55,658 nt of DNA from an uncultured Bacteroidales bacterium (GCA_900317925.1 ONIQ01000010.1:1-55658); one strand, 5' to 3'; counted from the stretch's first letter, positions 7,497-16,768 are shown. The notes: generated by a model not told the origin, from the sequence alone. Translations and numbers: made by a program.

Positions 7497-9090
7497 CCAA
7501 CTTGGCTTCCGGATAGGTTGACAAGCGCAGCCAGGCTCGAAGCCGCGAGCGCTTCCATACCCATTTATAGGACGATAAAGCACTGAGTACAAATCCATTC
7601 CCATAATAGGCCGGAACGGAGAAGTTACCCGGCGCATCGCGTTCATAGCAGTAGATACGGTTGTCCCAGTGGCCAATGAAATAGACGCAGGCGCGCAGCC
7701 ACACGGCCAGGCGGTCGTTTTTCCGCCCGCCCTCCAGATAACCCAGCCAGCCGAGCCCCTTCGACCAGGATTCTTCGCTGCGGAGGATGGCGGTCCACTC
7801 CCCTTTCGTATAACGGAAATCGGTCCGCAGACCCGCCCGATGGCGGACATCCTCATTTTTCCATCGTTCCGAAAGACGGACTTCCATGTCCCAGTTTCCG
7901 GGTAATGATACCGGGAAGACCATGCGGGCCTTGAGCTGGCGTTGGCCGCTCAACTGGGTGGAGGAGATATCCAGGGAAGAAACAAAGCCGCCCTGTTCCC
8001 ACCCCAGGGCCAGACCGCACTGGTCCGACACCTTGGTCGAGGTCCGCATGGCGCCGGAGAAGGTACCGTCATACGCGCTGTGGTACCAGCGGAAGGCAAT
8101 CGGGAAACGGGCGCGGTCCCCTACCGGAAAAACGGCTCCGGCCAGGAAGGCCGGAACCTTCCCATCCCATGCCGCTTCGCCGAAAAGATCGATTCCCCGC
8201 AGGCAGAAACGGCCATCGGCCGACACCTTGCGGACCCCATCGCTGGAGAAAGCCGTCAGCCCCACCTGCCCCTTCCTTCCAAACCAGGTGGCGTTTCCCC
8301 CAACAGTATTTTTTGCGACAAATCCCGTGACAATCAGCCGTTTCCACGTATAATCGGCCGCGAGGCCCCGCCAGGTTCCCAGCCCCGAATACGAGCGCGC
8401 GGGAGAGAGCCCGGAAGGCCGTTTGTAGAAGGAGGAGGCCCCGGAAAGGCCGGACACGGAAAAGCCCGACCACAAGGCCAGGCCCTGTCCGAAACGGGTA
8501 TGGAAGTCTCCGGCTACCACCTTGCCGCGCTTCCCCGACCAGGCAACGCTGCCGGTTGGACGGAAGGCCTCCAGATAGGTACTGCGGCCGGCCAGGTTCA
8601 TCTCCAGGGATTCGCCGGCAAACAAGTATTGCACGCCGTCTCCGTACTGGATATCCCCCTTTTTGCGGATACTTCCCCTCACCTTGAGATGCTGCGAAGG
8701 ACGGGCGGAAACCGCCGGACTCCCGGGCAGGCGGTCCGATTCAAAAGAAAGGAAGGGTGCCAGCGCCCGGGCGGTTCCCTCCCCGAAACCATCCACCAGG
8801 GCCAGTTCGGCCACCGACAGCACATCTCCCTGCCGCTGGCGGTAATCCAGCAGGCAGGCTGTCTGGTACTGCGAGAAAAGGCCGCTGGATACCAGCCGCG
8901 AAAGCGAGGCCGAATTGATGCGCAAGGGATGGGCGGCGTAGAAGAAAAACCGGTCAATTTCCTGCTGGTCAAGGGATTCTACATCTTCCGCCCCGGTCAG
9001 GAAAGCGATGGAGCGAAGGAGTGCGTTGTGCTGGGCCGGAAGGGTTACGGGGGCGCAAAGGAGCGCCAAAATGACGATGAAGTTTCTCAT
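7477..9090 (-). CDS. Helix-hairpin-helix protein with outer-membrane barrel-like C-terminus
   Basis: 537 aa. A signal peptide (MRNFIVILALLCAPVTLPAQ) is followed by a ComEA-like helix-hairpin-helix region at about 40-125, with INSASLSRLVSSGLFS and VAELALVDGFGEGTARAL. The remaining 400 residues alternate aromatic and polar residues in strand-length pieces (GDFHTRFGQGLALWSG, ADYTWKRLIVTGFV), as in outer-membrane beta barrels. The family occurs in Bacteroidota as a helix-hairpin-helix domain protein of unknown role. Helix-hairpin-helix units usually bind DNA, so DNA uptake or surface DNA binding is possible but unproven. The 3' end overlaps mltD by 20 bases in convergent orientation. Confidence 0.75.
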   Translation of the reverse strand: MRNFIVILALLCAPVTLPAQHNALLRSIAFLTGAEDVESLDQQEIDRFFFYAAHPLRINSASLSRLVSSGLFSQYQTACLLDYRQRQGDVLSVAELALVDGFGEGTARALAPFLSFESDRLPGSPAVSARPSQHLKVRGSIRKKGDIQYGDGVQYLFAGESLEMNLAGRSTYLEAFRPTGSVAWSGKRGKVVAGDFHTRFGQGLALWSGFSVSGLSGASSFYKRPSGLSPARSYSGLGTWRGLAADYTWKRLIVTGFVAKNTVGGNATWFGRKGQVGLTAFSSDGVRKVSADGRFCLRGIDLFGEAAWDGKVPAFLAGAVFPVGDRARFPIAFRWYHSAYDGTFSGAMRTSTKVSDQCGLALGWEQGGFVSSLDISSTQLSGQRQLKARMVFPVSLPGNWDMEVRLSERWKNEDVRHRAGLRTDFRYTKGEWTAILRSEESWSKGLGWLGYLEGGRKNDRLAVWLRACVYFIGHWDNRIYCYERDAPGNFSVPAYYGNGFVLSALSSYKWVWKRSRLRAWLRLSTYPEAKLAIDWEF

Positions 9091-9136
9091 AATCCATATT
9101 TTTCTGCAAGATACATATTCTGTCCGGATTTTTTGC

Positions 9137-9144
9137 TACATTTG
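9137..9144 (+). promoter_or_regulatory. -7 element TACATTTG of hpt-adk-mutY
   Basis: TACATTTG, 23 bases before the hpt ATG, matches TAnnTTTG. No good TTTG is present 19-20 bases upstream. The region between the divergent start at 9090 and 9168 is only 77 bases. Confidence 0.5.
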
Positions 9145-9167
9145 TTCAATAAAAAACAAGCATTATC

Positions 9168-9710
9168 ATGGATCATGTCAAACTGCACGACAAGACTTTC
9201 AAGCCTTTCATCCCTTACGAAAAGATTATCAGTGCGATAGACGGAGTAGCCGATAAAATCAACCGGGATTTTCGCGGTTGCACGGATATTCCCATCGTCC
9301 TGTGCGTCCTGAACGGTTCCATTGTCTTCACGGGCGAACTGCTCAAACGGCTGGACTTCCCCTGCCAGTTGGTTTCGATGAAACTCACTTCCTATGAGGG
9401 CACGAATTCCACGGGCAAGGTTCGTCAGGTCATGGGCCTCACTTCCAGCGTCCGGGACCGCCGGGTCATTGTGGTGGAGGACATCGTGGACACGGGCAAT
9501 ACCATTTTCGACCTGTGCGACATCCTGAAGGGAGAAGGTGCCAGCGAGGTCCGCATCTGCACCCTGCTGTTCAAGCCGGATGTGTACAAGAAGGACGTGA
9601 AACTGAATTATGTGGGCATGGAGATTCCCAACGCCTTCATCGTCGGCTTTGGCCTGGATTACAATGAGTTGGGACGCAACCTCAAGGATATTTACGTTTT
9701 GGATCAATAG
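9168..9710 (+). CDS. hpt: Hypoxanthine phosphoribosyltransferase
   Basis: 180 aa, the usual length. The PRPP-binding loop VVEDIVDTGNT and the preceding acidic pair are intact. The N-terminal VLNGSIVFTGELLKRL and the C-terminal VGFGLDYNELGRNL are typical of bacterial HPRT. It converts hypoxanthine (and usually guanine) with PRPP to IMP or GMP in purine salvage. adk begins two bases after the stop, giving a purine nucleotide operon hpt-adk with mutY overlapped behind. Confidence 0.95.
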   Translation: MDHVKLHDKTFKPFIPYEKIISAIDGVADKINRDFRGCTDIPIVLCVLNGSIVFTGELLKRLDFPCQLVSMKLTSYEGTNSTGKVRQVMGLTSSVRDRRVIVVEDIVDTGNTIFDLCDILKGEGASEVRICTLLFKPDVYKKDVKLNYVGMEIPNAFIVGFGLDYNELGRNLKDIYVLDQ

Positions 9711-9711
9711 T

Positions 9712-10284
9712 ATGAAGTATTTCATCTTATTTGGCCCTCCGGGCGCCGGGAAAGGCACCCAGGCCTCTGCAATGGTTGAACAATTCAACCTCAAGCATAT
9801 CTCCACGGGCGCATTGCTGCGTGAAGAAATCGCTGCCGGAACCGAACTTGGCCTGCAGGCCAAGGCCCTTATTGACGCCGGTTCGCTGGTTCCCGACGAA
9901 GTCGTGGAAGGCATGATCGAAAGCCAGTTCAAGACCGTCAAGGGCGTGAACGGCTTCCTGTTGGACGGCTTCCCGCGTACCATCGCCCAGGCAGAAGCCC
10001 TGGACAAAATGCTCGCCAAATCATCCGAAGAAGTGACCGGCGTGGTTTCCATCATGATTCCGGATAACCTGATCATGGAGCGCATCAAGCACCGCGCCAC
10101 CATCGAGGGCCGGGCCGACGATGCCAAGGAAGAGACCATCAACAACCGCATCAAGACCTATCACGACAAGACCGAACCCCTGGTGGGATTCTATCAGGCC
10201 GCCGGCAAATACAACGAAATTGACGGCGTAGGCTCCATTGAAGAGGTCCGTGACCGGATTGCAGCCCTGATGCAGCGTTTCTAA
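9712..10284 (+). CDS. adk: Adenylate kinase
   Basis: 190 aa from the ATG at 9712; longer upstream reading is in the hpt coding region and is rejected. The P-loop GPPGAGKGTQ is at the N-terminus, followed by HISTGALLREE and FLLDGFPRT in the core. The LID has RADDAKEETINNR and no zinc cysteines, so this is the short-LID type. It catalyses 2 ADP = ATP + AMP. The start is one base after the hpt stop, and its own stop TAA shares a base with the mutY ATG. Confidence 0.96.
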   Translation: MKYFILFGPPGAGKGTQASAMVEQFNLKHISTGALLREEIAAGTELGLQAKALIDAGSLVPDEVVEGMIESQFKTVKGVNGFLLDGFPRTIAQAEALDKMLAKSSEEVTGVVSIMIPDNLIMERIKHRATIEGRADDAKEETINNRIKTYHDKTEPLVGFYQAAGKYNEIDGVGSIEEVRDRIAALMQRF

Positions 10285-11279
10285 TGGCCGACCGGCATTT
10301 CACCGAAGCCATTCTGAAATGGTACCAAGAGAACCGTCGTTCCCTGCCCTGGCGGGGGACGACGGATCCATATCCCGTATGGCTCAGTGAAATAATCTTA
10401 CAACAAACCCGCATCGCCCAGGGGCAGGCCTACTGGGAGCGTTTTATGGAGCGCTTCCCTACCGTCCGTGACCTGGCCGACGCTTCGGAAGACGAAGTCC
10501 TGCGGCTTTGGCAGGGCCTGGGCTATTACAGCCGGGCCCGGAACCTGCACGCCGCCGCCAAACAGATTGCCGCCGCCGGGCGCTTCCCGGATACGCTGGA
10601 CGGTATCCGCGCCTTGAAGGGCGTGGGAGATTATACCGCAGCGGCCATCGGTTCCATCGCCTTCGGTTTGCCAGCCGCCGTGGTGGACGGGAATGTCTAT
10701 CGGGTGCTCGCCCGGTATTTCGGGATTGCCGAACCCATCGGAACACCCCAGGGGAAAAGGATCTTCACCGCACGGGCCCAGGAACTCCTGCCGCCCGGAC
10801 AGGCAGCAGACTTCAATCAGGGAATGATGGATTTCGGGGCACTTCAGTGTACGCCGCAGCATCCGGATTGCCCGTCCTGCCCGCTCCAGCGAACCTGCCG
10901 GGCCTTCCTGGAGGGTCGCACCACCATGCTTCCCGTCAAAAAAGCCGGTCCCGCCATCCGGCAGCGTTTCTTTACCTATTTGTATATTCGCTGCCAAGGC
11001 CAGACCGCTTTCCGCAAACGGCCGGCCGGCGACATTTGGCAGGGCCTTTGGGAGCCCTTGCTTTTTGAAGGACCGTTGCCCGAAGCATACGGGAACGCCG
11101 TCCTGCTGAAAAAAGGAGTCCGGCATGCCTTGACCCACCGGCTCATCGTGGCCGATTTCTATTGTCTCGAGACAACAAAAAAACCGTCCCTTCCGGACGG
11201 TTGGATCTGGATGGATGAAAAGATGCCCGCGCAACTGGGGAAACCCCGTCTTGTGGAGCATCTCCTGTCCCTGCTTTAG
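10284..11279 (+). CDS. mutY: A/G-specific adenine glycosylase MutY
   Basis: 331 aa. The helix-hairpin-helix LKGVGDYTAAAIGSIAFG is followed by the catalytic aspartate in VVDGNVYRVLAR. The catalytic glutamate lies in SEIILQQT. A 4Fe-4S cluster motif C-x6-C-x2-C-x5-C ends the catalytic domain (CTPQHPDCPSCPLQRTC), and a C-terminal Nudix-like domain recognises 8-oxoG. It removes adenine mispaired with 8-oxoguanine. It overlaps adk by one base (TAATG). The C-terminal coding region contains, on the other strand, the terminator of the convergent exopolysaccharide operon, and the last four bases overlap the DUF1573 gene. Confidence 0.95.
   Translation: MADRHFTEAILKWYQENRRSLPWRGTTDPYPVWLSEIILQQTRIAQGQAYWERFMERFPTVRDLADASEDEVLRLWQGLGYYSRARNLHAAAKQIAAAGRFPDTLDGIRALKGVGDYTAAAIGSIAFGLPAAVVDGNVYRVLARYFGIAEPIGTPQGKRIFTARAQELLPPGQAADFNQGMMDFGALQCTPQHPDCPSCPLQRTCRAFLEGRTTMLPVKKAGPAIRQRFFTYLYIRCQGQTAFRKRPAGDIWQGLWEPLLFEGPLPEAYGNAVLLKKGVRHALTHRLIVADFYCLETTKKPSLPDGWIWMDEKMPAQLGKPRLVEHLLSLL
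11177..11202 (-). terminator. Intrinsic terminator of the minus-strand operon, inside mutY
   Basis: AACCGTCC (11182-11189) and GGACGGTT (11195-11202) form an 8-bp stem with a five-base loop. Seven A residues (11177-11183) on the plus strand become the U tract for minus-strand transcription. It lies about 75-100 bases beyond the DUF1573 stop and within the mutY reading frame. Confidence 0.8.
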
Positions 11280-11782
11280 TGTTCTACGTAATAACCCAGA
11301 CCGGTTCCGCGGCCCGTACCTTGAACGATATCGCGCAAAGACTTATCGGTGGGTCTATCGTGTTCGTAGAGTTCCTCGTAATCGTGCTGGTAATTGGCAT
11401 CCGGAACCACATTGATATCGAACCGCATTTCGGCCACTCCCTTGGGCGAGATGTTGCCCCAGATGCGGACGGTATGCACCACCTTGCCCACGTTCTTTTT
11501 GCTATCATAATCCAGGGTCAGATACATGAACCGGCCAGGAGGCACAATCACTTCCCGTTTCACGTTGACAACGATACAGCCGCAGGACGGCTGTATATCG
11601 CAGATTACCAGCGGCACATTCCCGATGTTCGTCACACGGGCCACGATCCGAAGCTGCTGTCCCTGCAGGATGGGATAATAATGGCGGACCGGATCGGAAA
11701 TCATGACTTCCGTAAAGGAGACCTTTTGCGTACAGCCTGCAAGCAGTACGACCGCCATCAGGAAGAGAAGAACGCGTTTCAT
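11276..11782 (-). CDS. DUF1573 domain lipoprotein
   Basis: 168 aa. The N-terminus MKRVLLFLMAVVLLAGC is a lipoprotein signal with lipobox LAGC. The rest is one DUF1573 domain: VARVTNIGNVPLVICDIQPS followed by the hallmark SCGC, then PPGRFMYLTLDYDSK. DUF1573 proteins are immunoglobulin-like exported proteins common in Bacteroidota and their role is unknown. The ATG overlaps the stop of the DUF4838 gene by four bases (ATGA), so this is the last gene of the exopolysaccharide-type operon. It may be an accessory or assembly factor. Confidence 0.8.
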   Translation of the reverse strand: MKRVLLFLMAVVLLAGCTQKVSFTEVMISDPVRHYYPILQGQQLRIVARVTNIGNVPLVICDIQPSCGCIVVNVKREVIVPPGRFMYLTLDYDSKKNVGKVVHTVRIWGNISPKGVAEMRFDINVVPDANYQHDYEELYEHDRPTDKSLRDIVQGTGRGTGLGYYVEH

Positions 11783-13977
11783 AACTTGACCAGGATTTCT
11801 TCTAATGCCAGATCACGCGTATTCGAGGGCGTAAAACGAAGTTCTACCGATTGGGAACCGCTCACATCGGCATCGCCACGGAAGACGACCTCTTCGCCTT
11901 CATCCAGCAGCGATACATCCTGTTCTGGCAGGAGCCGCCCTTTCATCTGGCCGTCCGCCCAGATCTGGACATCTTTCGGAGGAGACATCCGGTGACGCTC
12001 CAGATTCAGGAAGGCAATGGCAAAATGGATGGCGTCCTGGATCTTATCGGCCGGCAGTTCAATGACAAGACCTTCCTGCTGGAACACCTGCCATCCCCAG
12101 TGATAATTCTGCGAAATGCCCAAAACGCCGTCGGTCAGGAAGGTATTCGTCTCCGTTCCGTTTGCGGAATGGATGACCAGCGGTTCTCCCAGGATGACGT
12201 CTCCACGCCAGAGCGCCGTACGGAGCCATTCGTCACATTCACTCTCATAATCGGCCAAATAAATACCGTTTTCGTTTACGCGATCCATATGGTCCATGGC
12301 CGCCCGGTCGTTGTTGGTCAGGATATAAATGTCTTCCTCGGGGGTGATGGCGCCCAAATCAGCCAGCGCAGAGAGGACTTCCGGTTTCACTTCCCACTCA
12401 TCTTCTACCTTGTCGGCAAATCCGCCCGGACCGATTCCGTGAAGACGGACCAGTTCCATATAGGTAAAGGACACGTTCTGGCGGGTTTTCTCGTAAATCA
12501 CCCGCTCGCGGTGGGTCATTTCCACATCTCTCAGGGCGAGGAATTTTGTATAATACTCGCGGAATCCCGGTTCGTAAATATAGGTTTTCACCGCATCCTT
12601 GATACCGCCATACAGCGGGAGCTCTTTTTTCGTCGTCCGGGCCCGTCTTTCCATGGCGATATTCGCTGCTGCCATGAAATCGCCGATATGCGGCATCGCA
12701 TCCTGGTAATAGGTACGCAGTTCTTCGTCAATATCCAGGTCCGGATCGATCAGCATATTGGCCAGAATGAAGGTGAAATGTTCCTGAAGGCAGGAGTAGA
12801 AGTAACCGCTTCCATTCAGGAAAATGCCCTTCACGCCGCGTCGACGGTATTCCTGGATCCGCTGCTGCATCACGGACAAAATCGGATAGGCGGTAATGTA
12901 ATCGTCGAAATTACAAATATAGTCCCAGACATAGATGGTCTTGCACACCTTCTTCCACTGCTCCATCAGGTCGAAGAAATGACGGGCTGCAGGAGAATCC
13001 AGGTTATCCCATGCCCGCGGATAATCGATAGCGGAAAGGAAGACACCCACATTGTCGGGCAACGGTTTGGCCGGAGGCAACCCGGTTGTCAGATAAGCCG
13101 GAATGAAGAAGTGGTGTTTCGGGAAACGTTTCGCCAATTTTTCCACGAACTGCGTTACCGCAGGCGTCGCATTCCGGGCCGTATTGCCGATTCCCTGGCA
13201 ACGCGGGCACATGCAGACGATGGTGTTGTCATTCGGACCGATGGTAATCCGGGACGGGGTCCGCGAGCCGTCCCCGTACTGGTCCAGGATATACCGGACC
13301 GTAAGGTCATACAGTTTCTCGGAAGAAAAACAGAACTGGTCCTTATACGTCATGCTTCCGGAATGGGCGAACAATTCCTCGTCCATGTTCTGGAAACCAT
13401 AGGCGGTGTCGTCATTCGTACCCAGCACCCGTGCCAGTTGATGGCCCCAGAGGCCCCAGTCGTTTTCCAGGTTGTTCAAGCCGAGCAGCCAGGTCATGTC
13501 CGGATTCTGGTTGGCCGGCATGTAAATATCGCGATATTCGAACGGGAAGGTGGCCACCGTATCTTTTTGCGGGAAGATACTGGGCGGCAGGTCTGTCGCG
13601 TCCATGTATTCTTTGTCCTTGCTGACATATTTGATGAACTGATAGACCAGCCAGGTCATCGTCCGCTCATCTTTCGCCGCCAAATAATAGGCGTTCTCGC
13701 CGCGCCTGACCGCATAGTCTCCCCCGAAATCGTCTCCGACATGGAGCGTAACGTCGCAGTTATCCTCGTTTTTCTTGATCGATACGATGGCTACGGATGA
13801 GCGCTTCTGCAAATGACGGGACAGATATTCGGCCATCTTCACCTCGGCCTTTGTATTGCTTTCGGGATGAATATAGTACACGACATCGGCCTTGGCTCTC
13901 CAGAGTTGACAGGAAAGGAAGGTCAGACCGACAAAGGCGAGGATCGCCCAATTAGAAATATACCGTAACTTGGACAT
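11779..13977 (-). CDS. DUF4838-type lipoprotein, probable polysaccharide-active enzyme
   Basis: 732 aa from the ATG at 13977; a TTG two codons earlier is less likely. The lipobox is LSC in GLTFLSC. The N-terminal 130 residues resemble the small alpha/beta domain found before glycosidase barrels (YYIHPESNTKAEVKMAEYL). A large barrel-like region carries C255-x-C257-x2-C260 (VCMCPRCQG), a signature of DUF4838 proteins, related to the alpha-glucuronidase/hexosaminidase architecture. A discoidin-like beta domain probably forms the C-terminus (VELRFTPSNTRD). Its start lies inside the TPR-barrel gene. I infer a periplasmic or surface role in trimming or modifying the polymer, comparable in position to PgaB. 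The substrate is unknown. Confidence 0.7.
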   Translation of the reverse strand: MSKLRYISNWAILAFVGLTFLSCQLWRAKADVVYYIHPESNTKAEVKMAEYLSRHLQKRSSVAIVSIKKNEDNCDVTLHVGDDFGGDYAVRRGENAYYLAAKDERTMTWLVYQFIKYVSKDKEYMDATDLPPSIFPQKDTVATFPFEYRDIYMPANQNPDMTWLLGLNNLENDWGLWGHQLARVLGTNDDTAYGFQNMDEELFAHSGSMTYKDQFCFSSEKLYDLTVRYILDQYGDGSRTPSRITIGPNDNTIVCMCPRCQGIGNTARNATPAVTQFVEKLAKRFPKHHFFIPAYLTTGLPPAKPLPDNVGVFLSAIDYPRAWDNLDSPAARHFFDLMEQWKKVCKTIYVWDYICNFDDYITAYPILSVMQQRIQEYRRRGVKGIFLNGSGYFYSCLQEHFTFILANMLIDPDLDIDEELRTYYQDAMPHIGDFMAAANIAMERRARTTKKELPLYGGIKDAVKTYIYEPGFREYYTKFLALRDVEMTHRERVIYEKTRQNVSFTYMELVRLHGIGPGGFADKVEDEWEVKPEVLSALADLGAITPEEDIYILTNNDRAAMDHMDRVNENGIYLADYESECDEWLRTALWRGDVILGEPLVIHSANGTETNTFLTDGVLGISQNYHWGWQVFQQEGLVIELPADKIQDAIHFAIAFLNLERHRMSPPKDVQIWADGQMKGRLLPEQDVSLLDEGEEVVFRGDADVSGSQSVELRFTPSNTRDLALEEILVKL

Positions 13978-16768
13978 GTGCAATAAAGATATTCCTGTAA
14001 CTAACCCGGCTTTCGCTCTCCGAATACCAGGTATTCCAGGTTCCGGAAAGGGAAAACATCAAACCCGGCGCCGCCAGCCAATTGCCGCCCAAAGCGACAA
14101 AGGAATTCAAATGATTATAGGCGCGCGGGGAATAATAGAAATTAAGGAAATTCAATTCAGGGGCCGTTCCGACACCCACCTGGGCTTCCACGCTGGTCTT
14201 GCCGTCATCGTATGGGAAATACTTTCCGCGCAGGGTGGAATTGAAGAAAAAGCGGTTGCCCAACAGGCCGCCCGTCACCTTGGCGCCCAAGTAGCATTGC
14301 GCCGGCGTAATGCTGGCACCGAGCCACAGGGCTTCCATGTTGGAATGATCCTGCAGGTAACGGTACTGGATGCCCGCTTCCGCATCGAAGGCGGAGAAAT
14401 GGCGGGTAACCGATGCATCCAGGGTCAGTTTCGGGAAATAGGCATAGCCCACCCCGGCCTGTCCCATGAGGGACCAGTTGTCCGACAAGTCAAAATTATA
14501 CTGGACCTGGAATTGCAGGCCACGGCCTCCCGGGCTCTCTTCCGTTGCCTGGTCATCTTCAATCTCCAGGACGGCATCGCGGCCGGTGTAGTTTACCTGT
14601 GCCGTCAGATCGCTTCGTTTGAATTTGCGGTTGTATCCGAGCTGGGCATATCCCACAATCTTATAGTCGTCTCCGAACCGCATCTGGTCGTAACCTGCGA
14701 AAACGGAATTCTTGAACATTTTGTTCTGGAGGGCCAGCATTTGGGCGCGGTACGCTTTTTCTTCCAGGAAGGCAGGACGATAGGTCCGCTGATAATAGAA
14801 GGCGGAATCCCACTGGTGATGATGGGCATACACCTGCCCGCGGGCATAACGGAGCTGTACGTCATCCGGGCTGAAAACCAAGGCCGTATCCAGCACGGTC
14901 TGCGCCTGATCCCATTGTTTCTGCGCCATCAGGGTATCGGCCTGCCGGACCGACATACCGGCATAGGCGCTGGCCAGGTCCGGATCGGCCGGATACATGG
15001 CGAGCATTTCCTTCAGGGACGCCATGGCTTCCTCGTTCCGGCCGCTCTCCGAAAGGAGGACGGCTTCTTTGCGGCGGAACCAGGGATCGTTCGGATAATA
15101 CAGGACGCCTCCCTTGATGTACGGTTCCGGATCGTCGGAAGCGTTGGCCGCATACCGGAGAGCCCAGTAATTGGCGGGATTCATCTCCAGGAGGACATCG
15201 CACATGGCCACCACACGCGGAGAAGCCCCTTCTTCGTTTGCTTCCCGGACAACGGGCATGGCCTTTTCCTCATACAGATTCTTGTAGAATTTACGGGTAA
15301 AACCATCTTCCGCCGCACGGTAGGCGTTCTCCAGCAGGCTCAGGGCTCCGTCCTTGTTCCCTTGTTTTTCCAAAAGCTCCGCGCGATCGGCCGTCACCTG
15401 GTAGACAGGATCGTAAAGCAGGCGCTCGTTCAGTTTTACCTCCGCCTTGTCAAACATACCCGTTTCCCGATAGCACAGCGAGAGGCGACGGACGGCGTTC
15501 TGGCGCTGCTCGGGATCGTCGGCACGGGCATCGACATATTCCAGCGGCGCGATGGCGGCGGCATACTGCCCGTCGGACATCAGCTTGGCGGCATCGTCCA
15601 GCATCAACTCACAATAAGCCAGATTGATATCATACTCTCCCGGGAACTGCTTCGCAGCCGCCTCCAGGGTGCGCCGGGCCGATTTCTGGTCCCCTTTGCG
15701 TAGGTGAACTTCGTGTTCCAGCATGCTGAGCCGAGGCGACGGACCGGTCTTGGCGCGCATTTCTCCGATGTAGGTCAAGGCATCGTCATAATACCCCCGG
15801 CGGATTGACTGCGTCATCATATACTCCAGCGATTCCGGGCTCTTGCTCGAACGATAGACCTTGGCATACAGCTGATAGGCATCGGCATCCTTCTCGATAC
15901 GGGCAGCATCCTCCATCAGCGAATCATACAGGCGCTGCAGTGCGGGCGAGGGATGCTGGGCAAGCTGGTTCCGCACCAGGGACAGGGCGGCCATATTGCG
16001 GCCGCTGTCCATCAGGATTCCGGCCGCCCGACGAATCAGTTCCACATTGCCCGGATTCTCATTCGTCGCATAGATCAGATGGTCCAACGCATCGTCCAAA
16101 CGGCCTTTCCGGATGAGCAGGTTGGCATAGGCGACCTGAGATTCCACATCCTTCGGATTCAGCAGGACCATCTCAGACAAGGCATCTTCCGAAGCATTCA
16201 GGTCACCGCGGATGTGGGCTTCCTGATAGGTCCTCTGAAGCACCTCATAGACATCGGCCGAAATACTCGCATCATGCGGATATATCTTGTTCAGACGACG
16301 TAGGAACTGGTTGGCCATTTCCAGGTTTCCCTCTTTTTTGTACAAGTTGATCTTTCTGAGCCAGAGGCCTTTCCAGTAAGGATTCACTTCCAGCAATTCA
16401 TTCACGTAGCAGATGGCGCTGGAATAATTTCCCGTCGCCTCCTCTACGTTCACCAGCAACTGTTTGGCATCGGTATGGTTGTAATTGATGTGGCAGGCTT
16501 TCACCAGATGATAGCGGGCCTGGTCATAATTCTTGCTGCGGACCCAGTACCGGCCGGCCAGGTAGTGAAGGTTCGGATCGTTCGGGTATTGCGCCAGACC
16601 TTCGTCCAGCAGGGACTTCCCCTTGGCCCAGTGGTGCTGGACAAAGAGGGAATTAACCTGGTCTACGTAATAACCGGGAAGCTTGCGCCTCTTCAGCACA
16701 GCCTCGGAAGAGACGGCCAGGACCAGGGTCATGGCCAACACCATCAGTATGCTGATAACCTTACGCAT
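13952..16768 (-). CDS. TPR protein with C-terminal outer-membrane beta barrel (PgaA/BcsC/NfrA-like exporter)
   Basis: 938 aa. A signal peptide (ILMVLAMTLVLAVSSEA) precedes a long TPR superhelix from about 30 to 670 (for example NDPNLHYLAGRYWVRSKNYD and NPKDVESQVAYANLLIRKG). The last 250 residues are strand-like with aromatic girdles (GYAQLGYNRKFKR, LQFQVQYNFDLSDNWSL) and end in VQVTVYF, an outer-membrane barrel terminus. This TPR-plus-barrel plan is that of exopolysaccharide exporters such as PgaA, AlgK/AlgE and BcsC, and of YaiO-family proteins. It overlaps the glycosyltransferase gene by eight bases and the DUF4838 gene by 26. I infer that it takes the polymer across periplasm and outer membrane. 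Confidence 0.8.
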   Translation of the reverse strand: MRKVISILMVLAMTLVLAVSSEAVLKRRKLPGYYVDQVNSLFVQHHWAKGKSLLDEGLAQYPNDPNLHYLAGRYWVRSKNYDQARYHLVKACHINYNHTDAKQLLVNVEEATGNYSSAICYVNELLEVNPYWKGLWLRKINLYKKEGNLEMANQFLRRLNKIYPHDASISADVYEVLQRTYQEAHIRGDLNASEDALSEMVLLNPKDVESQVAYANLLIRKGRLDDALDHLIYATNENPGNVELIRRAAGILMDSGRNMAALSLVRNQLAQHPSPALQRLYDSLMEDAARIEKDADAYQLYAKVYRSSKSPESLEYMMTQSIRRGYYDDALTYIGEMRAKTGPSPRLSMLEHEVHLRKGDQKSARRTLEAAAKQFPGEYDINLAYCELMLDDAAKLMSDGQYAAAIAPLEYVDARADDPEQRQNAVRRLSLCYRETGMFDKAEVKLNERLLYDPVYQVTADRAELLEKQGNKDGALSLLENAYRAAEDGFTRKFYKNLYEEKAMPVVREANEEGASPRVVAMCDVLLEMNPANYWALRYAANASDDPEPYIKGGVLYYPNDPWFRRKEAVLLSESGRNEEAMASLKEMLAMYPADPDLASAYAGMSVRQADTLMAQKQWDQAQTVLDTALVFSPDDVQLRYARGQVYAHHHQWDSAFYYQRTYRPAFLEEKAYRAQMLALQNKMFKNSVFAGYDQMRFGDDYKIVGYAQLGYNRKFKRSDLTAQVNYTGRDAVLEIEDDQATEESPGGRGLQFQVQYNFDLSDNWSLMGQAGVGYAYFPKLTLDASVTRHFSAFDAEAGIQYRYLQDHSNMEALWLGASITPAQCYLGAKVTGGLLGNRFFFNSTLRGKYFPYDDGKTSVEAQVGVGTAPELNFLNFYYSPRAYNHLNSFVALGGNWLAAPGLMFSLSGTWNTWYSESESRVSYRNIFIAHVQVTVYF

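Noticed and set aside
13978-15703. Long plus-strand frame opposite the TPR-barrel gene
   Set aside because: No domain or start signal; it is antisense to a gene with clear TPR repeats and barrel strands.
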